Below are positions 10,292-21,470 of a DNA stretch of 64,000 nt, one piece after another. Under the pieces are notes generated by a model, which saw only the letters and a program-made list of their open reading frames with translations, did not search any database and had not been told where the DNA came from. The position numbers and the translations under genes are program-made. This DNA is from Morella rubra (Eukaryota > Streptophyta > Magnoliopsida > Fagales > Myricaceae): assembly GCA_003952965.2 (NCBI GenBank), contig CM025851.1, positions 17,706,525 to 17,770,524 of the forward strand, read 5' to 3'. Within the stretch, counting starts at the first letter, position 1; each line of letters opens with the position of its first letter.

Positions 10292-11619
10292 TGTTGTCAT
10301 TATTATTATTATAGGCAAATAATTAGAGTTTCTCACAAGTATGAGTGGACTAATAAATTGCCAGGGAAGGCCTTACACACTATGAAAATGGGAAGGAAAT
10401 CTATTATATGGCAGGTATACAAGGGAATTAATGCTTCAAGTTGTTTGTGACGATGCTGCTCATTTTGCCAAGTCATGCGTTAGAGAATGGCTCTCAGTTC
10501 CAAGGACAGAAGATTTTTTCGGCGGCCGGATTGGGACCGTTAAAGAGTGCCCACATGCAGTACTCTCTCTAAATGAGACATCTGGCTGCTCTGAATGTCC
10601 CTATCAACAACGAACCCCATTAGAGAGAGAAGGAAAAAAAGATTCCGAGTCGAGTGTTTCTAGTCTGTAGTGGAGGTACAATATCACTACATGCGCGGTT
10701 TAAGGTCACTGCTGCAATCCAGACAAGTAATCGCTTTCCGCTCATGTTTTCCTTGTTTGCTTTTCTCAATGTATGCCAAAAACAAACGTAAAATTTTGAT
10801 TGGTCTGGCAGAATCTCCCGTTATCTTCTCCCAGAAACATGCTGTCTTGTTTGTAACCTCTAAACAAAACATTTTCATTTCCACTGTACTTGATATAGAA
10901 TCCATCCATGTACTAAATTTGTTTTAGCATACAAATTTGGCATAGAAGGAAAATTTATCTGCATGCTCAAGACATGATGCTACGGAACTCGCCTTTTTCA
11001 TCCACCACTTCTAATCAAGGAGATAATTATTAACATAAAAATGTCGGTAACAAATTGAATTATGATTAAATCTCCAAGTTCTTATACAAGATCCAAAACA
11101 GTGGAATTCAAAGCCACCATGAAATTGGAAACAAACCAAATATATTAACAAAGACAAATATATTCCCTACAAGGTTCTCAGCCATAGCCCATTTAGCAAG
11201 AGACTACGTAGAATTCATTCGGGTCTTAACGATTATCTTAAAATTGAATAAATAAGTTCTATAAAGAAAAATATAAATTTTCAGGACTTTCCTTTTTTGG
11301 GGTGCAAAACTGTGAAACCAAGGCATGTTATAGACCGCGTTTTTTTTTTTTTTTGAATAAAGAGCTAATTAAATATTTACATAAACGTCACAGAGACTAC
11401 ATATTCAATTCATGTCTTAATGTTTATCTTAAAATTGAACAGTTTTCAAAATAGGCCCGTAAAGAAAAATACCAAACCAAAAGAAATGAAAAATTGAATA
11501 GTTTTTGGAGGTACATATTTGATATATTTGCTTTTTCCTCTTCCCAAACCAAAAGATAGAAAACTAGATCACGCTTTGATTCATGATATGACCTTTTTTC
11601 TTTCAGTTTTCCTTTTGGA
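10002..11619. other. intergenic, array remnant and (TA)n microsatellite, no gene recognised
   Basis: The 101-bp array resumes up to about 10050 and then decays into an A tract. A TA microsatellite lies at about 10253-10289. Short open frames at 10199-10927 have no recognisable domain, codon bias or splice structure. The rest is AT-rich sequence. Confidence 0.6.
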
Positions 11620-12084
11620 CTTGGGAGTAGGGGTGTAAGTTTGGTCCGGCCTTCGGCGGAACTCCGGTTCTGGTTCCGTTGCCGGTTCTGAGAAGCTGAG
11701 GTCCGGAGTTTCTAGGAACCGGAACCATTGGTGACTTTTGAGTTTTCCTGGAACCGAAAGCGGAAGTTTCCACCGGTTCAGCGGAAAATCGGTTCCGGTT
11801 ATTTTTTTATTTTATTAAACTAAATATTAAAACGACGTCGTTCTATTTTAAATAGAATGACGTCATTTAGGTGTTATTTTTTGAAGAAAAAAAAATAATA
11901 CTACGAATCAAAACATGTCATTTTGATCCACGGTATTTGATTCCAAAAACCTTAAGTCCCCCTCTCCTTCGCGACCCTCCCTCAGCCCTCACTCTTTGTT
12001 CAAACTTCGACGTTCTCACTCTCAGGCGACCAGGCCTTACTCCCTCAGCTCTCTCTCAATCTCTGTAACTTCCATTTCTCTCTT

Positions 12085-12310
12085 CTCTTACAGCCTCTCT
12101 CTCTCTCTGTGTGTGCTGAGATCTTCTCCAGTGACGCAACTCCCTTTGGCCTCAGCTGCTTCTCTCTTTATCTCTGTCTCTGTCTCTCTCTATCTCTCCG
12201 TCGCTTAAAGCTTTCTCTGTCTCTCTATCGCACTCTCTCTCTCTATGTCTTTTTCTCTATTGATCTCTCACGTCTCTATCTCTCTGTCTCCATCTCTCTA
12301 TCTCTCTGAT
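12085..12310 (+). repeat. CT-rich imperfect microsatellite
   Basis: The stretch is dominated by TCTCTC and TCTCTG/TCTCTA blocks. Open frames across it translate to Ser/Leu-rich low-complexity peptides and are not genes. A 5'-UTR or promoter origin, carried along with the captured sequence, is possible but unproven. Confidence 0.7.
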
Positions 12311-13035
12311 CTTTGTCGATTATGTGAATCTGTTAATTGTTATAGACAATTGTGAATCTGTGAATTATTATAGACAATTGTGAATCTGTTACTATATTTT
12401 TGAATCTGTTGTGAATCTGTTACTATATTTTTTTAGATTGTGAATCTGTTACTCAAATGAATTGTGTTGTGAATCAGAAATTATAAATAGCTATTATGTT
12501 ATGTCTTAGAGTTGTTAATTTGTTATGTTTATGTTCTATTTATTTTGTAAATTCTATTGTTATGAATCACTTTGGAACTTGAAATACAAAATACGATGAG
12601 CTCTCAGGAGAAAGGGTAAAAACTTATAAAAACAAGCAAGATGTATTTTCTGCATGAGGCTCGTCAGATGGTACAGGGATTGGTTGGATATCTTTGAGGC
12701 TGAACTCCTTAGCAGAAAGGGGGAAAGGAATGAAACATTACTATTTTGGTGAAGTAGTTTCAACGGTCAAAATTTGTAACTTTTCTTCAACAATTTGTTC
12801 AACCACAATCAAAGGAAAAATTATCAGTTTATCTGATTCAAAGATGCAAGCTGGACTGCTTGCAAGTGCAGACCGGTCGTATCCACAAACAGGGATTAAG
12901 ATTCTCCAGAGCTTTAACTCCATTTTCAATCTCTACCTACCAGAAAGAAAAAACATATATACGCACAGAACACATGCTGCCAAGCTTAACAAAATACAGA
13001 GCAATCAAAAGGAGAAAGAAGGTGTACCTGGACAT

Positions 13036-13190
13036 TTACAACGAGGATAGGTGGGAGCTTTCCAGAAGAATCAATAGCCAGGAGTTCCATAAAACGAGCG
13101 ATATGATCTATTTTGCGTTGGGATAAGAATACATCAACACCAAAAGGGTAATATGCAGCACAATTGGCAGCAAACTCCTTCTTCTTGTCC
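13036..13190 (-). pseudogene. captured exon fragment of a DUF1336 (EDR2-like) gene inside the hAT-like element
   Basis: The minus strand encodes KKKEFAANCAAYYPFGVDVF followed by LSQRKIDHIARFMELLAIDS and SGKLPPILVVNVQ. This strongly resembles the conserved start of the DUF1336/EDR2_C domain found in plant EDR2 and related proteins, which often also carry PH or START lipid-binding domains. Directly after the NVQ codons comes GTACACC, so an authentic-looking 5' splice donor is kept at about 13035. The rest of the domain (the usual PLYPA continuation) was not found in frame in the element. This fits capture of a genomic piece with exon and intron rather than a cDNA. No start codon in a credible context is evident, so a functional product is not expected. 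Confidence 0.65.
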
Positions 13191-13644
13191 CTATCATTCA
13201 TTGTCTTAGGGCTTTGCATTTGTATACTTGTTGATGACTTGATGTGGTGCAAGTGCAATGTAAATTCTTAATTTTCATTTTGTATACTTGTTGTGTTCAT
13301 TTATATAATTGAGATCTTTGTAATGAATTGAGAAATGTTCTTATGAAGATCAGGTTGTATATTTTAATGTTCTGATATATCAGAGATATTTGTATTTGTG
13401 AATTGTGATAAATGAAAAACATCTTTATTTTTTATAAAAAAATGTTTAAATGGGCCAAAAAATATGGCCCAAAATCATTGTCGAAATTTCGTTATCCGCT
13501 TCCGCTAAGTCCGCTAAGAGTCAAATTAGCGGAAGCGGAAGCCGACTCGGACTCTGTTTTGGTCATCCGCTAATTAGCGGTCTGGATGTCGAAATGTCAA
13601 ATTTCGCTTCTAACTAGTCTGCTATTCACCCCCCTACTTGGGAG

Positions 13645-15518
13645 TTAGTCCCGAATCCTGAAGACTGAGTTACAACTTGCTTGTTTATTCTTTCTTTTTT
13701 TGTTTTCCCCATTTAAGAAAGACGCAAGAGACATCCTCAATATACTTTTGTCTACATTGAAGACTAAAGAGACATGCCGCGAATAGCTAGAGAAAAGAAA
13801 ACATAATCGGAGCTATGAACTGAAGAGCCTAGCTAGCTAGCTCACTCAGGTAATTTAATATAGATAGGTATGGTTATAAAATTTGAACAATTTAATCTAA
13901 AAGAAACTACTTAAGGTTTAAACTGTTAAGAGTGTAAGCAACCTCAAATTGAAAATGGTTTGAGTATTGGATGTATAATTTTCTTTGCCATTTTAGTTAA
14001 TAATCATTGTAGTTTACGCGGCAAAATGTCGATCAAACTGTCAAGCTCATGATAATCACCGTGATTAAGGCATGAATGTTCTACTACGAGTAATGGATAA
14101 GAGGATTTCATTTTTGGAGGCGGATCAAGATCTTCTGCAATTTTTGTTTGTGTAATTCAAAGAGAGATAAACATAATAGGTGGATTCCGCACTATCTAAT
14201 GATGTCTATATAAAGTTTCGAGCAGCATAAACTTTATAATAAGATTCACTTATTGTGTCTAACTATCTCTCTTCAATACGATAGTGGTGTCTATCTCTAT
14301 GTGCAATTCTAATAAGAAATTATAGAAAATTTTGATGATCCGAGAACTGGTGGTAGCGTAACTCATGTCTCTATCAAACTCACAGCCCTATGCCTATGCA
14401 GGGAATAGGGACAAGCTTACATGCCGTTGCTGCATGGGCATCTCCACAGATGACCTTTTGTCTACATCAAACCAGCAACAAAAGATATAAACCCACCAAG
14501 TATCATGTTATATAAAAAAACATAAGACATAACTATAAAAATCCACGTCAGATAAAGAAAAAAGAAAAGCCCATGAAAACAACAAAAGAATTCACCAAAA
14601 TCCTGTGCTACCGACCACCACGTGAATCACACCCAATGAAGCGAGAAAGGGGCAAGAGCCGTTGGACTTAAAAAAGGCAGCTGGTTGCTATTGTCATTCC
14701 AAGGGCTCAATCGCCCACCACTCCCAGTAAAAAACAGAGATGATTGGACCATATTGCAGCTACACCACTCTCACTCGCCCACTGACTGGTCGTTGAAGGA
14801 AACACGTACAAATATGTGGGTGCTGCAGCATTCGAGATATTGTTTTATTTGGCACAAATTTCTCCCGCAATCAATAGAACTGCAGATAAGTCTAAAAAGT
14901 GGGATTGCGCAATCTTTTGTAGCAGTTTTCCCTTGCTAAAAAGAAAGCAAGTGTGATTATGTTCTCCACACTAAAGGGCATCTCCTTGTTTTAGTGAATA
15001 GGGTCTCTTTTGTGCCTAGAAAAAGAAAAAAGAAAAAAGAATAGGGTCTCTTTTGCATCATAAAAAAAACTTTATATATAATAAGATTAATATATAAGAT
15101 TTACCAATTACACACAATATAATTTCCTTTTAAGATCTAAACGAGCTTTTTGGTCAGTTGATTGGTTTAATTTGTGTAGGTCGTTAGATAGGGTCATGAC
15201 TATATATGACAGACAGCATATAGTAAAGAAACATTTGTTGGAAAGAAATATAATGCTTATAAGATTACATGTCTCTCTCACTCATGTTCGCAGTAAATCT
15301 TCTCAAGGTAAGGGAGACGACTCGTCTCTTAACTCTTTTATTTTTTATTGGGACTTCAACCCACAGTGACCCCGACTCAAAACCCCATGACCGCTATCAG
15401 CCTAGCTGTCACATTCCTCGCGCGCTATGATGCCGTGGAGATATGTTTTCTCAGTTGCCGAAGCTTTTACGTAGAGGAAGCCTGTTAATTAACAAGAAAA
15501 GTTGAAAGTCAGAAAACT
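13645..15518. other. intergenic, upstream region of the DREB gene, no other gene recognised
   Basis: This AT-rich stretch has only short unassigned open frames (for example 14685-14939 and 15172-15369). A CACGTG-containing site (CCACCACGTGAATC near 14620) could be a G-box, but it is about 1 kb from the DREB start and its role is not known. Confidence 0.5.
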
Positions 15519-15644
15519 GCATTACATATATATAATGCCAATTCTTACAGCAGGGCATATCAGTAATTCCTGGCCCACAGGTTCTCAAGTCTATGGGGGC
15601 TATAAATATGATCGGTACTCAGAATCAGATGGATCCTCGTGTAA
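15519..15644 (+). promoter_or_regulatory. putative core promoter and leader of the DREB gene
   Basis: Two TATA-like sites precede the gene: CATATATATAATG at about 15524-15536 and GGCTATAAATATG at about 15598-15610. If the distal one is used the leader is roughly 80-90 bases and contains two in-frame upstream ATGs (15608 and 15629) whose frame ends at TGA 15665-15667, overlapping the main start. If the proximal one is used the leader would be only about 10 bases. Transcript ends are needed to choose. Confidence 0.4.
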
Positions 15645-16220
15645 ATGGAGCAACAGCCATACACTGAAGATGACATGACCACCACCACCACCAATTCTAT
15701 CCGGACCATCTCCCCAGAGCCCAGTACTGCTCAAGCTCACCCCAAATCCGATTCCCAACGAGGCGGAACCCGCCACCCGGTCTTCCGCGGCGTCCGGAAG
15801 CGACGGTGGGGCAAATGGGTGTCCGAAATCAGGGAACCCCGAAAGAAAACGCGCATTTGGTTGGGCTCTTTCCCCGCTCCAGAAATGGCCGCCAAGGCAT
15901 ACGACGTCGCTGCGTACTGCTTGAAAGGTCGCAAAGCGCAGCTAAATTTCCCGGACGAGGTCGAGCACTTGCCGCGACCGTCCACGTGCACCGCCAGGGA
16001 TATCCAGGAGGCCTCGTTGAAGGCGGCGCAAACCATGGCCACCGGGAATAAGAAGGACCACGACTCGTCATCGAATGGCGACGACTTCTGGGGCGAGATT
16101 GAATTGCCGGAGCTGATGATCAGTGAGTGCTTTTGGAACTCGTGTGGGTGGTCGTTTACGGGCGACGCCGTGTGGCCGGACGGAGAGCTGGCTTCTCAGC
16201 AATTCATGGCATGCCCCTAA
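15645..16220 (+). CDS. DREB-type AP2/ERF transcription factor, A-4-like
   Basis: This is a single-exon gene of 191 residues. The AP2/ERF DNA-binding domain spans about residues 45-103: [20 protein letters not shown], then [29 protein letters not shown] and LNFP. Valine in GKWV and glutamate in IREP are the position 14 and 19 residues typical of DREB rather than ERF proteins, so binding to DRE/CRT (A/GCCGAC) elements is expected. The domain is followed by [20 protein letters not shown], a conserved extension of the A-4 (TINY-like) group. The acidic C-terminus has [13 protein letters not shown], also seen in that group and likely part of an activation region. The N-terminus is rich in Thr, Ser and Pro. 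The GC-rich coding region stands out from its surroundings. The start is the first ATG in this frame, and an upstream reading frame overlaps it. The exact ortholog is not assigned. Confidence 0.92.
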   Translation: MEQQPYTEDDMTTTTTNSIRTISPEPSTAQAHPKSDSQRGGTRHPVFRGVRKRRWGKWVSEIREPRKKTRIWLGSFPAPEMAAKAYDVAAYCLKGRKAQLNFPDEVEHLPRPSTCTARDIQEASLKAAQTMATGNKKDHDSSSNGDDFWGEIELPELMISECFWNSCGWSFTGDAVWPDGELASQQFMACP

Positions 16221-16751
16221 TGCGCTGTTTCATCTTGTTGTATTGGCTCAGTTTGTCTTATCCGAATAAATGTTGGTATGATATTCCATATGCGTATGAC
16301 AACTGATTGTGTGTTGCTGCTTTTGTGTACTATTAATTTGTTTGAAGGGCCTAGATTACATGCAAGCCTAGTCAAGGTTTACTACTATATTCCATATATA
16401 GCTCCTCTGAATACATAAAAATAGCACTATTTTAATAATTGTTAGTTCATAGAAAATATATATCGACGTAAATTATTTGAGATATTATAACTATTTTTCA
16501 GTAAGTAAAGTGGAGAATCTGGAGATATATCTGGTTCAAATATCAAACCAAACAAAAGTATCATCCTTATTTTGAGCATTCAACTGTATTTGAATTCGGT
16601 TTTATATATGAGTTTAAACCATTAAATTCCTTCATTTTCTCTCAAAGTATTATGAAGCAATTCATTAAATTGGTTATCTATATGAATCTAGTATGTTGCA
16701 GAAATGATTTTGTGAGGGAATTAGGCATGAATTATCAAATAGTATGAATTC
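16221..16751 (+). other. 3' flank of the DREB gene, no gene
   Basis: A possible poly(A) signal, AATAAA, lies at about 16265-16270. The remainder is AT-rich, with no recognised feature except the first copy of a 22-base direct repeat (CTATATGAATCTAGTATG..., 16678-16699), which recurs at 17074-17095. Confidence 0.5.
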
Positions 16752-16855
16752 GGTATCTCCATCAGAATCAGATGGATCCTCAAATGGAGCAACGCCATAC
16801 ACTAAAGATGACAAGCCACCACCACCAATTCTATCCGGTATCTCCCCAGACCAAT
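16752..16855 (+). pseudogene. truncated copy of the DREB gene 5' end
   Basis: The sequence from CAGAATCAGATGGATCCTC to TCCGGTATCTCCCCAGA matches 15620-15716 of the DREB gene: the end of the leader and about the first 24 codons. It has small deletions and substitutions, including loss of the GTGT before the start and fewer ACC repeats. It ends before the AP2 domain, so it cannot encode a DNA-binding protein. It lies on the same strand about 1.13 kb downstream of the original. It is bracketed by a 22-base direct repeat at 16678-16699 and 17074-17095, which may mark the duplication or insertion event. Confidence 0.8.
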
Positions 16856-17346
16856 CAAGAAGATTAGTGATCTTATCTTTGCTAGAAATCAAATACGATA
16901 TATGACCCCTTTTACGTAATATGCGTTTAGAATAGTCATTACTTCCTTGCTAAAAAAAAGATGATGGCATTAAATCCTCTGCTCCCTGACAACTGATACT
17001 TCCTAGATTAATTAGGGATAGAAAATAGAAGTTCATATCAGTACCATCCTGTGTCCAGCAATATATGAGTCCCCTATATGAATCTAGTATGTTGCCATGA
17101 ATTAAGACTTAATCCAAATTAATTCGCATCGTCAATTACAGTTTGATCACGACCTAAAACTAAGCCAAATCTTTCAGGCGACATATAATTGCTTCTACTT
17201 CCTAATAATATAGGGCAAGAAAATGATGCTTTCGTACTTTCGCAGTTTGTAATCAAAGATACCGTGTGTGTCATGCAGTAAAGTCCATTTAATTTGTCGC
17301 CTGTAATTTTCCCAAGCAACGTCTACAGACGGTACGTGGGTACTAC
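16856..17346. other. intergenic, no gene recognised
   Basis: The second copy of the 22-base direct repeat is at 17074-17095. No domain or splice structure is seen in the short open frames. Confidence 0.5.
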
Positions 17347-17534
17347 GGTTGTGTCTGAGTGTTAAAATTTTAAGGTATTAAAAGTAAAAAAGTGAAAAGA
17401 GGGATGTTTGAATGAATTTTTTATATTTATTATAGTGAAAAGTAATGATTTGATGGGAGAGAGAGATTATATTGTAATTATTTTATTATGTTAAAATTTT
17501 AGAAGTCCTAAAATTTTAGTAAACAAACACACCC
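17347..17534. mobile_element. short MITE, Tourist/PIF-Harbinger-like
   Basis: This 188-bp block has imperfect inverted ends: GGTTGTGTCTGAGTGTTAAA on the left and, on the complement of the right end, GGGTGTGTTTGTTTACTAAA. Both run into AAATTTTA. It is flanked by the three bases TAC on both sides (17344-17346 and 17535-17537). Three-base target duplications and GG(G)TGTGTTTG ends suit Tourist-type elements, although their usual target is TAA or TTA. It has no coding capacity. Confidence 0.6.
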
Positions 17535-17537
17535 TAC

Positions 17538-20500
17538 CTAGTACATCAACAAATATTGGTGAGAAGAATAGACCCATTGATTGGGATAAGAAATCCCATG
17601 TTTAAGCAGCTATAGAGGCTCGAGTAGGTGGGTGTTTGAAAATTATGAGGTAAACTGGGGGGAGAGTTTTGGCACAAAAATGCATGATAATTAAGGGATG
17701 CATACAATTTTCATTTTTTGTCCAATTCTCAATTCAATTTAACCAAAATCATATAACTAAAGTGTATTGCAACCGATAATCAGTAATTCCTTGTCTCAAA
17801 ATTGATAGTTTAAAGTACTTAACTCTATATATATATTGCTTATGAGACGCTTGCAAGGATTGATGGATATCTAACCAACGTAAAGAAAAAAGTCAATCTT
17901 GTATGTGGTTGTGCCCCTGTTCTAGTTGAACGTTGCAGATCAAAATACCCATACGTTTCATTTTGATTAAGGTTTTTGAAAGCCATATAATTAAGGGAGA
18001 CAAACAAATGTTCGTTATAAAAAGGCTAGGGATCAATGTTGAAAGAGAGTGCAAGGTTAAACTTTAAAGGAGCAATGACTTGGAACCTTAATCTCGCTAA
18101 GCAGGATAAGTTGTTTGATTATCTGCACCACAGCATTAGAGTTTCTGCGCTCTTCAAGATTTATCTGTCGACTCATGCACGTACATGCCTTCCCACAAAA
18201 GCTGCAGTTTTATTGGATCCCCAATCAGCATCTGCATGGGCCAGGAGAGGACTCGACCTTTGTCTCAATATTAGCCTAATTATCAGGGAAACAACATGTA
18301 CGTGGGAGGACCAGTACTGGACCACGAGGTAGTTGGCGCCTGTGCATTGTATTACGAACGCCATCAATGATGAGACTGATTTGTGAAGGTTCTATTCGTG
18401 CTTATCACTGTAGCTCATCTAACTTTTCTCCTACTTTCTAGCTCTCTGGCCCAAAATTGGCCAAATGTTACCATCAGGGACGATGCATTATTACAACCTA
18501 CATGGAAGCATCACTTCTGAAAGTTGACAAGACGAACTGCCCTTGAACTCAAATTATGGGACTAGCAATCAATCCAAACTCTAATTACTCTTAATTCTCT
18601 GGGGGTGCTTACAGGTGTCTTGATAAGTGAAATATCTCTAATTTAACAGAGTGATTTGATTTAATTCACAAAGGATACTTATCCAAAACAAAAATTGCAC
18701 CAAGGGGCTGAGCATCTAAGGGGATATATCTTTCCCTTATTCTTTTAAGGAGGAATCTTTTCCTTCGCTTTATAAACTTACATCAATTATTAAAATCGTC
18801 ATATTTAACCTCAAAACTATCAAAATGCATCAATATTAACTTTGCCATAAGATTCAACGATGAAAATATATAGAAAATAGACAATGTGACACAATTTTGG
18901 TGGTTTCCTCAGCTCTCTCACTCTTTCATTGGTTTCGGATTTCTCTCTTGCGCGCTCCCCTTGCTGGAAAATTTTTTGAGTCCCAAATTATTTGAGCTCT
19001 TTGTGCTCTCTCAATTTTGTGTTTCAGAGCATCACGTATATATGTGGTATTCTGTACTGAGCATTTGGCTCGAGTTGAGATTCGTTACTTTAGGGTTTAG
19101 TGTTTAGTGATTTTAGATTTTAGGATTTGGTGCGAATGAATTTCGGGGTTTAGTGAGTTTGAGAGCATGACTTTATGGTTGTTTGATTGTTTTATTTCCC
19201 TGGAGCATTCAGAAGGCCGCAACCGGATTCTGCCCGTTTCGGTTCCGTAATAGGCGCGAATTCTGCTGATGTATGTGGATGGGAAGCCAGATAAGATTCT
19301 GGGGCTCCGTAGCGGAACCGGAAGCAATCCGTTTCCGAAAGTTTCGCGACCCGCCCCTATATCGTGCTCTTAGAAGAATGAACTTGCCAAACAAAAAAGA
19401 ATTTGTTGATTCCAAACGAAATGAATTTCGCTTGGCCTGATCTCCAATTGAGAAGACATCCCACCTAGAGGGTGGTCACTTGGACTAGGATGCCTAGATG
19501 AGAAATCCAGGGTTGAAACATTCACAAAAATTGAAGCTCTCAAGAAAAGGCCAAAACGGAGAGAAAAAAAAAAAAAAAAAACTCTAAATAAAAGGGCCCG
19601 TTTAATTTTGTCTTATGTCCCATTGTTGATAGCGATGGAAAGAATCTGTGTGTCTAGCTGTACAAACGGCCTACACACTCTGAAGTAGCAACAGCGATGT
19701 TTCCTCTAAAACTTGGACACATCATCAACTCCGCTTCTTGAACTCTTTCTAACCTCCAAAATGTTACGGACGAAACAGGGTGTGGGAAAAAGACACAGAA
19801 TCTCTGAGCAATCAGTGTAAATGATAGAATTTTATGCTTATTTTGGAGTACAATTCAGTGCGGCTGCTCCTGGTAAGTAACAGGGGAGAAAAAATGGTGC
19901 CGGAAAATCTGCTTTTACGCAAGAATATTTTTCTAGTTTTTCAACTTTTGCGCATATATATGTTTGATAGTTGACAGAGATGGAGGGAACCAAACGTGCC
20001 ATAATGTTTGAAGGAGCTGTGAGTTTTGGCAGGATTGGAAGAAGACACCAAACAACAAGTGGGGAGGTGGGACTGGGGAGTACACAAATTTAATTCAGCA
20101 TATCTTCTTCTACTTTCTGTCCTTGTAAGTTTGAGACCACATACGCAAGATGCATAATGTGACACGTGACATAATTTCACAGAGGGGATGAGGAGTCTGT
20201 GTCAGTGTTCCATTTTTAGCTCTCATGATTAAGCATGGGTCGGGATGGCATATGTTCTTCCTGTGATCAATTTGATTTTATAAATCCCTCGCTGCTTCCA
20301 AGGCCGGACCACTGGGGAATTGCCAGGTTCAACACCTAGCTTTCTCCCATTGATTTCTCAAGTACTGTGACAATTACATGAACCCATCAAGCAGAGCTGC
20401 CCCAGCGTGTCACCAGGTTCTGTGGACAATTTTTGAATTTGGACCCGAAAGAATTAACAAGTGTGGAAAGCATATACTGTTCTAGTGAGCACACGTTACC

Positions 20501-20589
20501 AAATTCCTATTTTAAGAGGAAAAGTGCCAACTTTTTCCAAATTAAGCGGCAAGTAATACTGCTTGGAAAATGCTTCACATAATGCCAAA
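17538..20589. other. intergenic, no gene recognised
   Basis: AT-rich sequence. Open frames at 18036-18332, 18886-19107 and 19941-20180 show no domain, signal or conserved motif that I recognise. A segment near 19195-19345 is more GC-rich (CGGAACCGGAAGC) and resembles the subterminal words of the hAT-like elements here, but no ends or target duplication were found. An A tract lies at 19567-19580. Confidence 0.5.
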
Positions 20590-21470
20590 TTTTCTCATCA
20601 GCAATTCAGAAAGATTCTACATATGTTCTGGAAAAACATGTTGTTCGATTCGTGATCTAATCGGAGATGCAAAATTTTGTGATATTGTTGATGAAGCATG
20701 AAACTGAGTCCTAAAAAAGAGCACATGTCTATTGTTTTAAAGTTTGTTGACAAAAACAGATTTATTAGAGAGCGTTTTGTTAATGTTAGACATCTCAAGG
20801 ATACTGTTGCATCAACTCTTATAGACTTCAGTTGGCTTGGATTGCAACATCAAAGGAAGTTATAAATTCCTATACATCATTTTTTTCTCAAAATTAAGTT
20901 TCATTGTCAATAATAATATTATTGGAGCTTCTTGTAAACATAATGATCAATTATGTATTGCTCAAGTAACCAAAATTGACAACTTAATTGCGATTGATGA
21001 ACTTGAGACTGGTAGAAAGCGTAATCAAATTGGGACACTAAAATTACAAGTTAGAGATACTCGATGGGGTTCCCATTTTGAGTCAGCTTATAGTTTGATA
21101 AGAATGTTTGATTCATCTTGTTTAGTGCTTAAAGATATTATTGATGAATGGACTTCTTATAATCAAAGTGAATGATTCTTTGGCTTATGATTCGATGGGG
21201 TCATTCGAGTTTGTATGCATTTTGCATTTCATGATGAAGATTATGGGAATCATTGATATTCTTTGTCAATGTTTAAAGTAAAAAGCTCAAGATATTCTGA
21301 ATGCTACAAATTTAGTTACATAGAAGAATTAGTAAAAAAGCAACAGAGTTTCTTACTCTAAACTCTTCTTTGGATCCTAGCTATGCTTACAAATCATTCA
21401 AAAGTGACAACATTTATAGTGTTGTAAAAAAAATTTATCCTGAAGATTTTATTTGAATCTTCCATTTCAA
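20590..21470 (+). pseudogene. second hAT transposase fragment (ZMYM1-like, DUF4371)
   Basis: Plus-strand translation gives, in order and across frame changes: IGDAKFCDIVDEA, LKKEHMSIVLKFVDKNRF, IRERFVNVRHLKDTVAST, FFSKLSFIVNNNIIGASCKH, IDNLIAIDELETGRKRNQIG and VRDTRWGSHFESAYSLIRMF. Near 21405 follows DNIYSVVKKIYPEDFI. This is the central-to-C-terminal part of the same transposase family as at 2106-3963, but a different piece and on the opposite strand. Both ends are missing and there are internal stops and frameshifts. No terminal repeats were found. It is an inactive fragment next to the exportin-2 locus. Confidence 0.72.

Larger units (their letters stand above)
11628..13636. mobile_element. 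non-autonomous hAT-like element (2009 bp) carrying a captured gene fragment
   Basis: The element begins TAGGGGTGTAAG and ends CACCCCCCTA, short imperfect inverted ends. It is flanked by perfect 8-bp direct repeats CTTGGGAG (11620-11627 and 13637-13644), the size hAT transposases make. Subterminal zones are rich in CCGGTTC/GGAACCGG-like words on the left (11645-11800) and in AGCGGAAGCGG words on the right (13495-13585), as in other hAT elements of the TAGGGGTG type. No transposase is present, so mobility would need help in trans. Inside are a CT-rich microsatellite region (about 12085-12310) and, on the minus strand, an exon-like DUF1336 segment. Confidence 0.8.

Noticed and set aside
12085-12310. 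signal-peptide-like Ser/Leu-rich small proteins
   Set aside because: They are translations of a CT microsatellite.
12694-13126. plus-strand open frames inside the hAT-like element
   Set aside because: They are shadows of the minus-strand captured exon and its flank. Only the minus-strand translation matches a protein family.
15737-16071. open frames overlapping the DREB gene in other frames
   Set aside because: They are GC-rich shadow frames of the AP2 domain with no independent evidence.
19195-19345. another TAGGGGTG-type hAT element
   Set aside because: GGAACCGG-like words are present, but no inverted ends or 8-bp duplication could be found.
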